Under the pieces are notes generated by a model. The model was not told the origin of the DNA. It was given only the letters and a program-made list of their open reading frames with translations, and did not search any database. The position numbers were made by a program, and so were the translations under genes. Below are positions 33,073-42,828 of a stretch of DNA of 64,000 nt, in pieces. The stretch is from assembly GCF_009864005.1 (NCBI RefSeq), contig NZ_WEZQ01000009.1, positions 1-64,000 on the forward strand. The letters are read 5' to 3'. Positions within the stretch are counted from its first letter, which is position 1, and each line of letters starts with the position of its first letter. Source of the stretch: Furfurilactobacillus milii (GTDB lineage: Bacteria; Bacillota; Bacilli; Lactobacillales; Lactobacillaceae).

Positions 33073-35295
33073 ATGAGCATCACGGTAACAGGACACGATT
33101 TTAATTTGCAAACAGCACATACCAGCTATTTGATGGGTGTGTTGGAAAACGGTGAAATGGGCCAGTATTATTACGGCCCAAGACTGGGTGCTAAGGTGAA
33201 CTTTGCAGATTTTCGCCATCGTGAATTTCGTTCCATCACACCGACACTGACGGCGGAACAGCCTGAAGTTACGTTGAGTATGATTAAACAAGAATATCCA
33301 AGCTACGGTCACGGCGATTTTCGGTATCCTGCCTATCAGGTCACCTACGATAATGGCGCCCGCATTTCTGAATTTACCTACCAAGATTATGAAATTATTG
33401 ATGGGAAACCAAAATTAGGCGCCTTGCCGTCTGCCAGTGCTGACGTCGATGACAAGCACGTTCAAACGTTGCGAATTCATTTACTTGAACAACAGAGCGG
33501 CTTACAAATGACCCTGAATTACAGTGTGTTCGAAGACGAGGACGTGATTGTGCGAAGCACGACATTTGAAAACAAGGGGACATCGACGGTCAAACTCAAC
33601 GCGGCATTAAGCGCGAGCGTTGATTTCTCTGATGATCAGTATGACATGATCCAATTGTCTGGTGCGTGGGCGCGGGAACGGCATTTGTATCGGAGGACCC
33701 TAACGCGTGGTGTACAAGCAATCAGTAGTACTCGAGATGCCAGCAGTGCGCAACAAAGTCCGTTTTTAGCACTTGCCCGTAAACAGACCACGAATCAAAA
33801 CGGCGACGTTTATGGCTTTAATTTGGTTTATAGTGGTAATTTCTTAGCGCAGGTCGAAGTCGATTCCTATAACGTCACGCGGATGACGATGGGCATTAAT
33901 CCGTTTGAATTCGGTTGGCAACTCAAATCACACACGCAATTTCAAACGCCTGAGGTAATGATGACATTTGCCAGTGATGGTTTTAACGGCATGAGCCATC
34001 AATTTCAACGTTTCTTAACCAACCATTTGATCTCAAAGCGGTGGGTCAAAGAACCACGGCCAATTCTCATTAACAATTGGGAGGCAACCTATTTTGATTT
34101 CAATGAGCAAAAACTATTAGCCATTGCGAAATCAGCGAAGTCGCTGGGCATTGAACTGTTTGTGCTCGATGATGGTTGGTTTGGCAAACGAAACGATGAC
34201 AAGACTTCCTTAGGTGACTGGCAGGTCAACTTGGCCAAGCTACCAAACGGATTGAGTGGGTTAGCCAATAAAATTCACGATTTGGGCCTTCAATTTGGTC
34301 TATGGTTTGAACCGGAAATGATTTCTAAGGAAAGTAAGCTATACGCGGCTCATCCAGATTGGACCATTCATGTACCGGATCGGCGAATGACACCGGCCCG
34401 CAACCAGTTTGTGCTCGACTTTTCTCGTCAGGAAGTAATCGATTATTTGTTTGACCAAATGGCAGCGGCAATTCGTGAGACGCACCTCGACTATATTAAG
34501 TGGGATATGAACCGTCACATTACTGAAATGTTTAGTTTGGCACTCTCAGCGGATCAACAGGAAGAACTTCCACACCGCTACATTCTTGGCGTTTACCAGT
34601 TGTATGAACGGTTGACGTCGGCATTTCCTGATGTTCTGTTTGAATCCTGTTCGTCTGGTGGTGGCCGTTTTGACGCTGGTATGTTGTACTATGCGCCACA
34701 AACGTGGACGAGTGATGATACGGATGCCATTGAACGGCTCAAAATTCAGTGGGGGACTTCAATGATTTATCCGTTGAGTACAATGGGGGCCCACGTTTCT
34801 GCTGTACCAAACCATCAGGATCGCCGCGTGACTACACTGGCAACCCGGGCAGATGTTGCTTACTTTGGTGTACTTGGCTATGAACTGGATATTAGTAAAA
34901 TGAGCCCAGCTGAAAAGGCAACTGTGGTTGATCAAATCAAGTTTTATAAACAGTACCGGCTGCTCTTCCAGCAAGGCACATTTATTCGCCTACAAAGTCC
35001 GTATGATGGCGACGGTAACGTGACATCTTGGATGGTCGTCAGTGACGATCAAAAGACGGCTATTGCAGGACGTTATCAAGTTTTGGCAGAGCCTAATCCA
35101 GCCTATCGTCGTTTGAAGTTTGCTGGCTTGAATCCTGATTTTCAATATACAGTAGACGGCGTTGATGGTGAGTTTTCAGGTCGCCAATTGATGAACGCTG
35201 GGATTTTTATTCCAGAACTGTTTGCAGAACGCGGTAATAATCGTGACCAAACTTTCGATTTTCATGCGGATCTATACGTCGTACATGCTAAATAA
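33073..35295 (+). CDS. melA: Alpha-galactosidase, GH36
   Basis: A 740-residue cytoplasmic glycoside hydrolase of family 36. The nucleophile Asp is in YIKWDMNRHI and the acid/base Asp in WTSDDTDAIERL, and the Cys-Ser-Ser-Gly-Gly-Gly-Arg element (ESCSSGGGRFD) is typical. It hydrolyses terminal alpha-1,6-galactose from melibiose, raffinose and related sugars. AGGAGG lies 10 nt before the ATG at 33073. The adjacent MFS gene may be its sugar carrier, but that is not shown. A cre-like site suggests glucose repression. Confidence 0.93.
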   Translation: MSITVTGHDFNLQTAHTSYLMGVLENGEMGQYYYGPRLGAKVNFADFRHREFRSITPTLTAEQPEVTLSMIKQEYPSYGHGDFRYPAYQVTYDNGARISEFTYQDYEIIDGKPKLGALPSASADVDDKHVQTLRIHLLEQQSGLQMTLNYSVFEDEDVIVRSTTFENKGTSTVKLNAALSASVDFSDDQYDMIQLSGAWARERHLYRRTLTRGVQAISSTRDASSAQQSPFLALARKQTTNQNGDVYGFNLVYSGNFLAQVEVDSYNVTRMTMGINPFEFGWQLKSHTQFQTPEVMMTFASDGFNGMSHQFQRFLTNHLISKRWVKEPRPILINNWEATYFDFNEQKLLAIAKSAKSLGIELFVLDDGWFGKRNDDKTSLGDWQVNLAKLPNGLSGLANKIHDLGLQFGLWFEPEMISKESKLYAAHPDWTIHVPDRRMTPARNQFVLDFSRQEVIDYLFDQMAAAIRETHLDYIKWDMNRHITEMFSLALSADQQEELPHRYILGVYQLYERLTSAFPDVLFESCSSGGGRFDAGMLYYAPQTWTSDDTDAIERLKIQWGTSMIYPLSTMGAHVSAVPNHQDRRVTTLATRADVAYFGVLGYELDISKMSPAEKATVVDQIKFYKQYRLLFQQGTFIRLQSPYDGDGNVTSWMVVSDDQKTAIAGRYQVLAEPNPAYRRLKFAGLNPDFQYTVDGVDGEFSGRQLMNAGIFIPELFAERGNNRDQTFDFHADLYVVHAK

Positions 35296-35370
35296 ATGAG
35301 TCAATTAAGAAATTACTGGAGGGATCAAATGTCCGTTTGAGCATTGTTTTAACCCGAGGGGGCGGTATTG

Positions 35371-36567
35371 ATGATTCGAAAACAATCGTGGGTAGCCAAA
35401 TTTGCCTTATTGTCGATTTCGTTAGTCTTAACATCTGCATATGTGATTTCGGTTAGTTTGCCAGCTATGGAAAGGACGTTCCCCAACGTCAGTCAGGCGT
35501 CAATCGAATTACTAGCGACGTTGCCAGCGTTTTCTGTCATGATTATGGTATTACTGAGTGGGTCGATTGCCGCCAAAATTGGCAACAAGAATACGACTTT
35601 GATCGGCCTGATTATTGCTGGTACGGCGGGGATTGTGCCAGCGTTTTCCAATAGTTATCCCGTGATTTTTGGATCACGTTTAGTGTTAGGCGTTGGCTTG
35701 GGGATGTTCAATTCACTGGCTGTTAGCATGATTGGGTTTATGTACGATGGCAAAACAAAGGCCAATTTGATGGGCTTTCGCAGTGCGTTTGAAAACATGG
35801 GTCAATCATTGTTGATTTTTATCGCCAGTTATTTAATTTCGATTAGTTGGCACGCAACTTTTTGGGTTTATGCAGCGGCCTTTATCGTTGCGATATTCTT
35901 CTACGTAGTGGTTCCTGAACCACAAAACCCACAGGCAGTTTCAGCTAAACAACAAGGTGACAAGATTCATCAACACATTAACCGAAAAGTCGTTGGTCTA
36001 GCCATCTTTTTCTTCTTTTTGGTGATGATCCACATTGCCATTCTTGTTCACTTACCGTTTATTGTCACCGGTGTCGGTTATGGCACTGCTGGTCAGGCAG
36101 GAATTATCACTGGCTCCATGACGATTATTGGTGTACTCGCTGCCATTTCATACGGGCAGATTTACAAAGCGCTGAGTCGTTATATTTTACCGATTGGGTT
36201 AGCCTGTTTGAGCATCGGCGTGCTGGTCATGGCAATTTCACACGCATTATGGCTAACGTTGGCAGGCGCTTGGGTGTTTGGAATTGCATATCCATTAATT
36301 GCCGCGCATATGTTTAACAGTGTCTCAACGGTTTCATCGCCAAACTCCGAAACGTTGACTGCCGCCGTATTGCTGGTTGGCACTAATTCAGGCGCCTTGC
36401 TCGCGCCATATGGCATTAAGGTACTGAGTGCAATTACACATGACGCAGTGGGGACGAAAACGTTCTTTTTACTTGAATCGCTCTTAGTCGTGATTACGAT
36501 TGGCGCGTTTGCTATTGCAGTAATGGGGAGTCATCGTCGTCAAACTTCATCCAGAGCATCGCGTTAA
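35371..36567 (+). CDS. MFS transporter
   Basis: A 398-residue major facilitator with about 12 helices and a central hydrophilic loop (residues ~187-205). The N-terminus (SISLVLTSAYVISVSLPAME) is of the drug:H+ antiporter type rather than the GPH or LacY sugar carriers, so an efflux role is as likely as a link to alpha-galactoside use. I chose the ATG at 35371, behind GAGGGGG. A three-codon ORF with an excellent ribosome site (35329-35340) lies just upstream in the same frame. Confidence 0.82.
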   Translation: MIRKQSWVAKFALLSISLVLTSAYVISVSLPAMERTFPNVSQASIELLATLPAFSVMIMVLLSGSIAAKIGNKNTTLIGLIIAGTAGIVPAFSNSYPVIFGSRLVLGVGLGMFNSLAVSMIGFMYDGKTKANLMGFRSAFENMGQSLLIFIASYLISISWHATFWVYAAAFIVAIFFYVVVPEPQNPQAVSAKQQGDKIHQHINRKVVGLAIFFFFLVMIHIAILVHLPFIVTGVGYGTAGQAGIITGSMTIIGVLAAISYGQIYKALSRYILPIGLACLSIGVLVMAISHALWLTLAGAWVFGIAYPLIAAHMFNSVSTVSSPNSETLTAAVLLVGTNSGALLAPYGIKVLSAITHDAVGTKTFFLLESLLVVITIGAFAIAVMGSHRRQTSSRASR

Positions 36568-36630
36568 ACCAATTAAAGAATCTCCATTGATCCTGATAAA
36601 CGCTGATATGGCAGGTGTCTAGGATTCTTA

Positions 36631-36664
36631 GCCCAGTAATGAACACGGATTACTGGGCTTTTTT
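36631..36664 (+). terminator. Terminator
   Basis: GCCCAGTAAT pairs perfectly with ATTACTGGGC around GAACACGG and is followed by TTTTTT. Confidence 0.85.
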
Positions 36665-36726
36665 GGTGTTCAAACATATACTAGTCTCACGATAAGAAAA
36701 AAGTATTTAGTGAGGAGATGTTCACA

Positions 36727-37482
36727 ATGCTTAAAAATAAATGGGTTCAATTGTTAGCGCCAGTTTTAGTTGTTTGGTTGGTGTTGGGAATTTCAAAATT
36801 TGCGGCAAGCCCACATTCGATTGTGGGAGCAACGATGTGGGAAGTTATCCTTTTAGCTGGTCCGTTGTTACTGAATCTAGGGTGGCTAAATCAACCGATT
36901 GGACTGACATCGACTCTTTCGGCGCATAAATTAATGTGGATCAACTGGTATGGCATTTTTCGCGCTTTGCTGGCAATCGTTGTGGTCGTTATTGCAATCA
37001 GAGATGGCCGCGTCACGGCCATCTTAAGTGCCTTTGTTTTAGCGATGTTTGTCGGCCTCACTGAAGAATACGTTTTTCGCGGTATGATATTGCCATTAGC
37101 CATCAGGGCGTTTTCTGGAAAACATCAAATCTTTTTTGGCGTAATGGTTAGCAGTATATTATTTGGTTCAACGCACCTTTTCAATTTAACGCAACAATCA
37201 TTGTTAGCAACATCAGAACAAATGATTTCTGCGACAGCTATAGGCGCCCTTCTGGCGGCAATATACCTGAGAACAGGAAATCTCTGGTTTGTCATCGTAA
37301 CGCATGCGTTACAAGACTTTCCGGGCATAGCAGGTCCAAGTCAGGGCATGCAACTGGAGATGCCAGTGCTACCTTTGGTGATTATTGCGGCGGCATTCTT
37401 TATCTTTGCATGGTTATTGTTGCGAAAAACGAAAGTGAAAACAGTGGACTTGAAGCGACTTGGGTTGACTCCGATAATCTAG
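36727..37482 (+). CDS. CPBP family intramembrane metalloprotease
   Basis: A 251-residue membrane protein with EEYVFRG near residue 109, the His in FGSTHLF, and a HALQDF element in place of HGLND. It is a paralogue of the protein at 19669: both have TEEYVFRG--LPLA-R, SS-LFG and AIYLRTG. Proposed roles are membrane-protein processing or bacteriocin immunity; no bacteriocin gene is nearby. I chose the ATG at 36727, 9 nt after GAGGAG. It ends at a strong hairpin. Confidence 0.83.
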   Translation: MLKNKWVQLLAPVLVVWLVLGISKFAASPHSIVGATMWEVILLAGPLLLNLGWLNQPIGLTSTLSAHKLMWINWYGIFRALLAIVVVVIAIRDGRVTAILSAFVLAMFVGLTEEYVFRGMILPLAIRAFSGKHQIFFGVMVSSILFGSTHLFNLTQQSLLATSEQMISATAIGALLAAIYLRTGNLWFVIVTHALQDFPGIAGPSQGMQLEMPVLPLVIIAAAFFIFAWLLLRKTKVKTVDLKRLGLTPII

Positions 37483-37530
37483 TTTTTAATTACGGCAGCT
37501 GTAACATGGGCTTTAGATTCATATAAGAGA

Positions 37531-37577
37531 AAAACGATCACACTTGAAGATTTTCGCTTCAGGTGTGATCGTTTTGA
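37531..37577. terminator. Long terminator hairpin
   Basis: AAAACGATCACACTTGAAG pairs with CTTCAGGTGTGATCGTTTT (one bulge), about 50 nt after the CPBP stop. It is nearly symmetrical, so it may act in both directions. Confidence 0.75.
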
Positions 37578-37628
37578 TGATGCATTTTATTCATAGTAGC
37601 GTTTATTTTTTGCGAATGCTTTTTGTCC

Positions 37629-37820
37629 ACAGACCACTGAAGTGAGTGAAGTGGTCTGGCGACAGAGCCGCGTGAAAGTCATACTAGCTTGTGGAAGCCA
37701 GCTAGTATGACGGGACGACTTCAGAGACGAGCGGGTTATGCGGCTCTGAATCGAGGTTGAAGACTCCGGGTTTGGAAGGCTGAGACCGGTCCCATGGAAC
37801 GGCGTCGCTAGACTGCGTAA
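37629..37820 (+). repeat. Structured repeat family I, unit B
   Basis: Forward unit between two convergent genes. An extra hairpin CAGACCACT/AGTGGTCTG (37629-37658) precedes it. The unit has outer arms GCGAC/GTCGC, the variable stem GTCATACTAGCT/AGCTAGTATGAC, ACGGGACGAC, the stem TTCAGAG/CTCTGAA, and the end GAGACCGGTCCCATGGAACGG. The stem sequence is unlike that in other units although the fold is the same. Confidence 0.65.
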
Positions 37821-37844
37821 CGCAATCACGCAATCACGCAATCA
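37821..37844. repeat. Three tandem copies of an 8-bp unit
   Basis: CGCAATCA occurs three times in a row directly after repeat unit B. Probably a slippage product; no function suggested. Confidence 0.8.
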
Positions 37845-37860
37845 CATATACCGTACTGAA

Positions 37861-40293
37861 TTAGTCCTTGAACGGAACATCCACAAAACTGTGGTCCAAA
37901 CTAATGGAGTATTGCAAATCTTGATTGCCACGAACCGTCATCCCAAAGTCGGTTGCATAAACAACCAATCCCAGTTGATGACCAGCTAACAGTCGATGGA
38001 ACGTTGGCTGGAGTTCAACGCTGATCTCGTAGAATTGATTTGGCTTTAGTTCATCGTTTTGCCAAGGATGCTCACGGTTTTGCAGGTTAATGTGGCCCTT
38101 GGTAATCATCTTAAATGCAGTCTTGTGACTGGCCAACATGAATTCTCGCAAACTATCTTCACGCCAGTGGTAGCCCAGGTCCAGACCGTGTGCATCAATC
38201 GTCGTTGGCGAAACATTGAAGCGTTTGGCTTCACCGTAGTCAACCAGCTGAAAACTCAGCATGCCTAACGGTTGATTAACAGCGACTGCGGCGTGGACGA
38301 TAACTTTCCCATCAATGATTTTCGTATCATCGAACTGAGCAGATTTCATCAATAGTCGATTATTACTCAAGGCATTTTTATCAGCAGTTAAGAGTTCTTG
38401 TTCCCAAACGTCATTATGCGCGGCGTAGCGGTCAAACGTTTCTTGGGGAAGCTGATCGCTAAATGATTTGGCCCCGTGATTAGCAGGCGTTGCGACCAGT
38501 TCGTCGTTTGCAAAATAGTAACGTGTTTTTGGCAACGTTGGTTCTGACCAGTCTTTGTATGCCGTCCAGGTTTCTGGTGTGACATTGTCTTGAATAACAA
38601 CGTTTGGTAATTGTTCTTTAGCGCCATTATCAACGCCGTAGAGTTCATGACTGAGCCAGAGGTTCATCATGTCGGTATAGTCGATGGACCGGAAAGCGTT
38701 GATATAAATGTGCTGACCTTGGTGAAGAATAATTTTTTTGGTGACGGGTAAGTCACGTAATCCATCCCACAAACGTTCCACGTTGCGTGGTTTAACGTTC
38801 CAGTCGTTTAAACCGTGAACCATTACGATATCGGCTTTAATATTTTTAATGTTTTTGCGATAGTTTCGTTCATCCCAGAATGTATTGTAATTGCCGCTCT
38901 CACGGTCCATTTGTTCTTGCATTAACTTCATTTGTGCATCGAAGAATGGTTTGATGCCATGGTAATCAGCGGGTTTCATCATTCGACTGAATGTTTCAAC
39001 GGCCAGAACGTCCGCGTCCTCACCAGGGAAGCCACCAGGTGCAATCACTAACCCGTTGTCACGATAATAATCGTACCAAGAGGAGATGGCAGCTTCTGAG
39101 ATAATGGTCTTCAAACCGTCGACACCGGTCGTAGCAGCTGCAGTAGCTAGTGTGCCCAGGTAGGAGCGACCTGTCATGGCAATATTGCCATTGCACCACC
39201 AAGCTTTGATGGCAATATTATCGGTACGGTTGGTGAAGGCACGCCGAGATCCATTAAGCCATTCAATGATGGCAACGGTCGATTTTGTTTGTTCGACGGA
39301 ACCACACGTTTGAACGCCATCGGAATCCACTGTGCCAATGCCAGCAGCATAAACGGCTGCAAAGCCCCGGGCCAGGAAGTAGTCGTTTAATGTGTAACTT
39401 GCTTCGCGACCAAATGTTTCTTCTGTCGCTGTAGTTTCCCCGGCAACGGTGCGTTTGTCCGGTAAAGTTTGGTCAGTTTCGTGGTATTCAATGTCAGCGT
39501 AGTTAGTATGATTGGGTTCTTTGGTTGTGAGTGGCACGTTGACATTGTGCGTTTGTGCCTCGCCGGCTTCATCGTTAATCCCTTGATTATAGGGGCTCGA
39601 CGTGTAGAGCGCTGGAACTTTCAAACCATCGTTTGTTTCACGCGGTCGGATAATCTCTGCCTTTAATAAATCGAGCTTGCCGTCATGATCGGAATCAACG
39701 TCACTTTCGACATAGACCACTTCACGAATCAGATTGTTTTGATCAAACACAGGCTGTGCTTTCCCGTTAAAGAATAACGGCTTTTTGCTGGCAGGGAGGG
39801 AGTATAAATTAGTGAAGTAGCCATTAACGGCTAGTTTGTCTAAATATGTTTGCCCGTTTTTAGTGTGCGTAGTTAACAAAAGGTACCACGCAGCCAACAC
39901 ATCATCCTTAGACCATTCGTCATGATCCGTGCGGTAAACCGGCAGTTGAATCTTAGTCATGGCAGCCAATGGATCGGTTAAGTCGTAGTCGACGGTTTCC
40001 AGGAAGTCTAACAATTGCAAGGCCACACGATAGAAAATTGGCGCAGTCACAGGTTGTTCTAAATCCAACCAGTCGGCTAGGTTAGTCGCTGGGGTCGCCA
40101 GGTAGTTGGCCAGTTTGATGTCAAAATTGCTGCCAGTAGTGGCGTCCAAAAAGGCCTTGCGCAGTAACAAACGGTATGTGAAGACCCCGTTTGTTGCATT
40201 AGCAACGCTGGCATCGTAAAAGTTGATTGTCTGCATTTCACTGATTGCCGTTGTTAAATCGGTATCCAGACGGGCAAACTGATTATTTTTCAT
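37861..40293 (-). CDS. pepX: Xaa-Pro dipeptidyl-peptidase PepX
   Basis: An 810-residue S15 serine peptidase. The catalytic Ser lies in [18 protein letters not shown], the Asp/Gly region in [11 protein letters not shown] and the His in LHQGQHIY. It releases N-terminal Xaa-Pro dipeptides from proline-rich peptides such as those of casein. The length is normal for the family and there is no signal peptide, so it is cytoplasmic. AAGGAG lies 8 nt before the ATG. A cre-like sequence (40371-40384) is in its upstream region. Confidence 0.95.
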   Translation of the reverse strand: MKNNQFARLDTDLTTAISEMQTINFYDASVANATNGVFTYRLLLRKAFLDATTGSNFDIKLANYLATPATNLADWLDLEQPVTAPIFYRVALQLLDFLETVDYDLTDPLAAMTKIQLPVYRTDHDEWSKDDVLAAWYLLLTTHTKNGQTYLDKLAVNGYFTNLYSLPASKKPLFFNGKAQPVFDQNNLIREVVYVESDVDSDHDGKLDLLKAEIIRPRETNDGLKVPALYTSSPYNQGINDEAGEAQTHNVNVPLTTKEPNHTNYADIEYHETDQTLPDKRTVAGETTATEETFGREASYTLNDYFLARGFAAVYAAGIGTVDSDGVQTCGSVEQTKSTVAIIEWLNGSRRAFTNRTDNIAIKAWWCNGNIAMTGRSYLGTLATAAATTGVDGLKTIISEAAISSWYDYYRDNGLVIAPGGFPGEDADVLAVETFSRMMKPADYHGIKPFFDAQMKLMQEQMDRESGNYNTFWDERNYRKNIKNIKADIVMVHGLNDWNVKPRNVERLWDGLRDLPVTKKIILHQGQHIYINAFRSIDYTDMMNLWLSHELYGVDNGAKEQLPNVVIQDNVTPETWTAYKDWSEPTLPKTRYYFANDELVATPANHGAKSFSDQLPQETFDRYAAHNDVWEQELLTADKNALSNNRLLMKSAQFDDTKIIDGKVIVHAAVAVNQPLGMLSFQLVDYGEAKRFNVSPTTIDAHGLDLGYHWREDSLREFMLASHKTAFKMITKGHINLQNREHPWQNDELKPNQFYEISVELQPTFHRLLAGHQLGLVVYATDFGMTVRGNQDLQYSISLDHSFVDVPFKD

Positions 40294-40370
40294 AATAAAC
40301 TCCTTTATGTCTGCAAACCGATTTAGAGTGCGTCACTTGATTTGCAAATTCAAACACAATTTAAAAATAA

Positions 40371-40384
40371 TTATAACGCTTTCT
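40371..40384. promoter_or_regulatory. Weak cre-like site upstream of pepX
   Basis: On the minus strand AGAAAGCGTTATAA matches the CcpA consensus with two mismatches. It lies 78 nt from the pepX start. Confidence 0.35.
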
Positions 40385-40434
40385 TTCACGTGATAATGGC
40401 AAAGGCATGAGAAACTTTAGAAGAGAAAGTTTAG

Positions 40435-40463
40435 TTGACAAGGCTACTTATTTTCAGTAAGTT
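40435..40463 (+). promoter_or_regulatory. Candidate promoter of the Cys leader / oppA unit
   Basis: TTGACA (40435-40440), a 17-nt spacer and a weak -10, TAAGTT (40458-40463). I see no other good promoter between this point and oppA. Confidence 0.45.
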
Positions 40464-40496
40464 TATCAAGAAGGAATAACGGATGGAGGCTATCAC

Positions 40497-40595
40497 ATGT
40501 CATTCACGACAAAAACAGTCGAACACGTTTGTTGCACACAAGAACAGTGTGTTTGTTTTGTCGTGGATCAACGTGTGGTTAGTCAACAAGTCTAG
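40497..40595 (+). CDS. Cys-rich 32-residue leader peptide
   Basis: A short ORF with a strong ribosome site (GGAGG, 7 nt before ATG). The peptide contains HVCCTQEQCVCF: four Cys codons within nine (codons 12, 13, 18, 20). Directly after the stop comes a Rho-independent terminator (40620-40658) and then, with no clear promoter of its own, an orphan oppA. This is the layout of a leader peptide in a cysteine-sensing transcription attenuator. It could instead be a small Cys-rich protein in its own right, such as a metal binder. Confidence 0.6.
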   Translation: MSFTTKTVEHVCCTQEQCVCFVVDQRVVSQQV

Positions 40596-40658
40596 TTATC
40601 AATAATCTTTGATGATAACAGCGGACCTGACCACAATGTTGGTTAGGTCCGCTTTTTT
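40574..40658 (+). promoter_or_regulatory. Putative transcription attenuator upstream of oppA
   Basis: Terminator: AGCGGACCTGACCA (40620-40633) pairs with TGGTTAGGTCCGCT (40640-40653), followed by T6. Antiterminator: TGTGGTTAG (40574-40582, inside the last codons of the leader ORF) pairs over 9 bp with CTGACCACA (40627-40635), the left arm of the terminator, so the two are mutually exclusive. A small hairpin GTTATC/GATAAC (40595-40619) brings the antiterminator arms together. A ribosome stalled at Cys codons 12-20 leaves 40574-40582 free; one that reaches the stop covers it. Confidence 0.6.
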
Positions 40659-40764
40659 GTCAATAAGCTAAGGTTGGTGGCAAACGTGCGATGTTGGATT
40701 TGCGGGCTATGGAATAAGTAAGCATACATTGGGAGTCAAATTTAAATTAAACGGGGCGATAAAA

Positions 40765-42390
40765 GTGAAATACTTTAAACATTATCTTCGAACGGTTGCG
40801 TTAGTTTCAGTTGCAACAGTTACGGCCATTACGTTAGCTGCCTGTGGGAATAAAAAGACCACCGCTAATAAAAATAATTTTCGCGTAGGTACCGTTGACG
40901 CCTTAGCGACGTTGAACAGTAGCCGTTACTCCGACATTAGTTCTGGTGAAGCCATCCAAAACGCAATTGAAGGGCTTTACAGGCTCAATCAAAAGGGCAA
41001 GCCAGTATTGGCTGGAGCAAAGTCCGTCACCGTGTCCAAAGATCAAAAGGTATATACATTTAAACTGCAGACAAACAAATGGACAAACGGCGATCCTGTG
41101 ACGGCACAAAACTACGTTTACGCATGGCGAAAGCTTGCTGATCCGACGACGGGCTCTCCAAATTCGCAAAACATTGACCCATTGCAGAATGGTCAGGACG
41201 TCCGTTTGGGTAAGAAACCAATCACTGATTTAGGCGTAAAAGCCTTAAACAAGACGACGCTACAAGTTACATTAGCCAATCCAATCACTTATTTGAACGA
41301 GTTATTAGCCACTGCACCGTATGCACCACAGGATGAAGCTTATGTGAAGAAGCAGGGCCAGGCCTACGGTACGAGCGCCGCTCATGCCATTTACAATGGT
41401 CCATTTAAGGTAACTGAGTGGACAGGAACGAACGATAAGTGGGCCTTCGTGAAGAATTCAAAATATTGGGACGCTAAGTCGGTTCATATCAATAAAATTT
41501 CGCTGACTACCGTTAAGTCTGAAAGTACAGCGGCAAACCTATACCAGTCCGGTAAATTAGACTTTATTGATTTGGATAATGAGTATGTCAAGCAGTATAA
41601 GGGGCGGAGCGGTTATCACGTTCGCAAGATTCCAGCAATTGGCTACTTAAACTTCAATACTAAGCGGGAAGCGACGGGCAATGTTCACATTCGCCGCGCC
41701 CTTGCCACTGGCTTCAATAAGACACAGTTAACAAAGAATGTTTTGCAGGATGGGTCAACGCCGCTAAACGGGATTGTGCCAGCAAACTTTGTTAAAAATT
41801 CGGTCACTGGTGAAGATTTCCGGAAGTACAGTGGCAATTTAGTTCCGTATGATCGTGCATACGCGCAAAAGGAATTCAAGGAAGGGCTGAAAGAGCTTGG
41901 TAAAAAGAGCCTGACGCTGGAATTCTTATCGGCGGATACACCAGAGGCGAAGGCTGTCGCTGAATTCATGCAAAGCTCATATCAAAAGAACCTGCCAGGA
42001 TTGAAAATTTCAGTCCGCGAAGTACCATTGAAACAACGCTTGAATTTTGGTCACAATTATCAGTTTGATATTATCTACGGTATTTGGAGTCCGGATTATC
42101 AAGATCCTTACCAATTCATCACGGATGGTGGGGCTTACCACTTGAACACAGACTACAAGAATCCAACGTATTTGAAGGATGTAGCAGACGCCAACTCGAC
42201 GTATGCAACAAACCCAACCAAGCGTTGGGCGGCCTTGAAGGATGCTGAATATCAAATTGTTAAGAAGGACGCGTTTACTGCACCGGTTTTCCAAGGCGCC
42301 TACGTTTATATGCAACGTCCGAGCGTTAAGGGACTAGCCATTGATCCAAACGGAACAGGGTTGTTCTTCCGTGACGTGACAATCAAGTAA
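40765..42390 (+). CDS. Oligopeptide ABC transporter substrate-binding lipoprotein (OppA-like)
   Basis: A 541-residue SBP_bac_5 family lipoprotein. The signal peptide KYFKHYLRTVALVSVATVTA ends in the lipobox LAAC. The mature part shows the family pattern (GEAIQNAIEGLYRLNQKGKP, NGDPVTAQNYVYAWRKL). It binds peptides at the outer face of the membrane for an Opp importer. The start is probably GTG at 40765 after GGGGCG; a TTG 36 nt upstream lacks a ribosome site. No opp permease genes adjoin it; the oppDFB genes at 61658 are 19 kb away. The preceding attenuator suggests control by cysteine supply. Confidence 0.88.
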   Translation: MKYFKHYLRTVALVSVATVTAITLAACGNKKTTANKNNFRVGTVDALATLNSSRYSDISSGEAIQNAIEGLYRLNQKGKPVLAGAKSVTVSKDQKVYTFKLQTNKWTNGDPVTAQNYVYAWRKLADPTTGSPNSQNIDPLQNGQDVRLGKKPITDLGVKALNKTTLQVTLANPITYLNELLATAPYAPQDEAYVKKQGQAYGTSAAHAIYNGPFKVTEWTGTNDKWAFVKNSKYWDAKSVHINKISLTTVKSESTAANLYQSGKLDFIDLDNEYVKQYKGRSGYHVRKIPAIGYLNFNTKREATGNVHIRRALATGFNKTQLTKNVLQDGSTPLNGIVPANFVKNSVTGEDFRKYSGNLVPYDRAYAQKEFKEGLKELGKKSLTLEFLSADTPEAKAVAEFMQSSYQKNLPGLKISVREVPLKQRLNFGHNYQFDIIYGIWSPDYQDPYQFITDGGAYHLNTDYKNPTYLKDVADANSTYATNPTKRWAALKDAEYQIVKKDAFTAPVFQGAYVYMQRPSVKGLAIDPNGTGLFFRDVTIK

Positions 42391-42402
42391 TCGCAGATTT
42401 AT

Positions 42403-42441
42403 AAAGTGCAATGACGGTTACGAATCGTTGTTGCACTTTTT
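42403..42441 (+). terminator. Terminator of oppA
   Basis: AAAGTGCAATGACG pairs with CGTTGTTGCACTTT (one G-T pair, one bulge) and is followed by TT. Confidence 0.8.
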
Positions 42442-42454
42442 GTTTTGTATCGAT

Positions 42455-42659
42455 GGCCGCTTACGGTTGTCAACACTGACACACTCGCCATGGGACCGGT
42501 TCAGGCCTTCTGAAGTTCGAAGTCCTTCACCTCGCCGCCAAGCCTCGTGAGAACCGCGAGTCTTTGCGGCCGTCCGTGGTGTAAATTCGGCAAAACCAGC
42601 CCGAATTTACACCACTTTCACGGCTCGGTATCACTGTTGACGCCCTTCAGCTGACATAG
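42455..42659 (-). repeat. Structured repeat family I, unit C-left
   Basis: Reverse-oriented, full-length unit of about 205 nt. Minus strand: GTCAACAGTGA / TCAGTGTTGAC outer stem, GGTGTAAATTCGG/CCGAATTTACACC, CGGACGGCC, CCGCAAAG/CTTGGCGG, CTTC/GAAG, and GAACCGGTCCCATGG. It directly follows the oppA terminator. Confidence 0.7.
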
Positions 42660-42828
42660 TGACAGTAATTTGGCAGTAGTAGGGAACAAACTGTTTAACT
42701 ATCTGTCAAGACGTTGAGGATAGTGGAAAAAATTTGCGTTAGCTACCATTTAACAATCAGAAACGGATCGATTGGTTGGAATGAGTTTCAACGTTTGATT
42801 CGACTGCTAGCAACGTGAATGTGAGCGA

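Noticed and set aside
37821-37844. Possible CRISPR-like or iteron array
   Set aside because: It is only three abutting 8-bp copies without spacers; too short for CRISPR and with no origin genes nearby.
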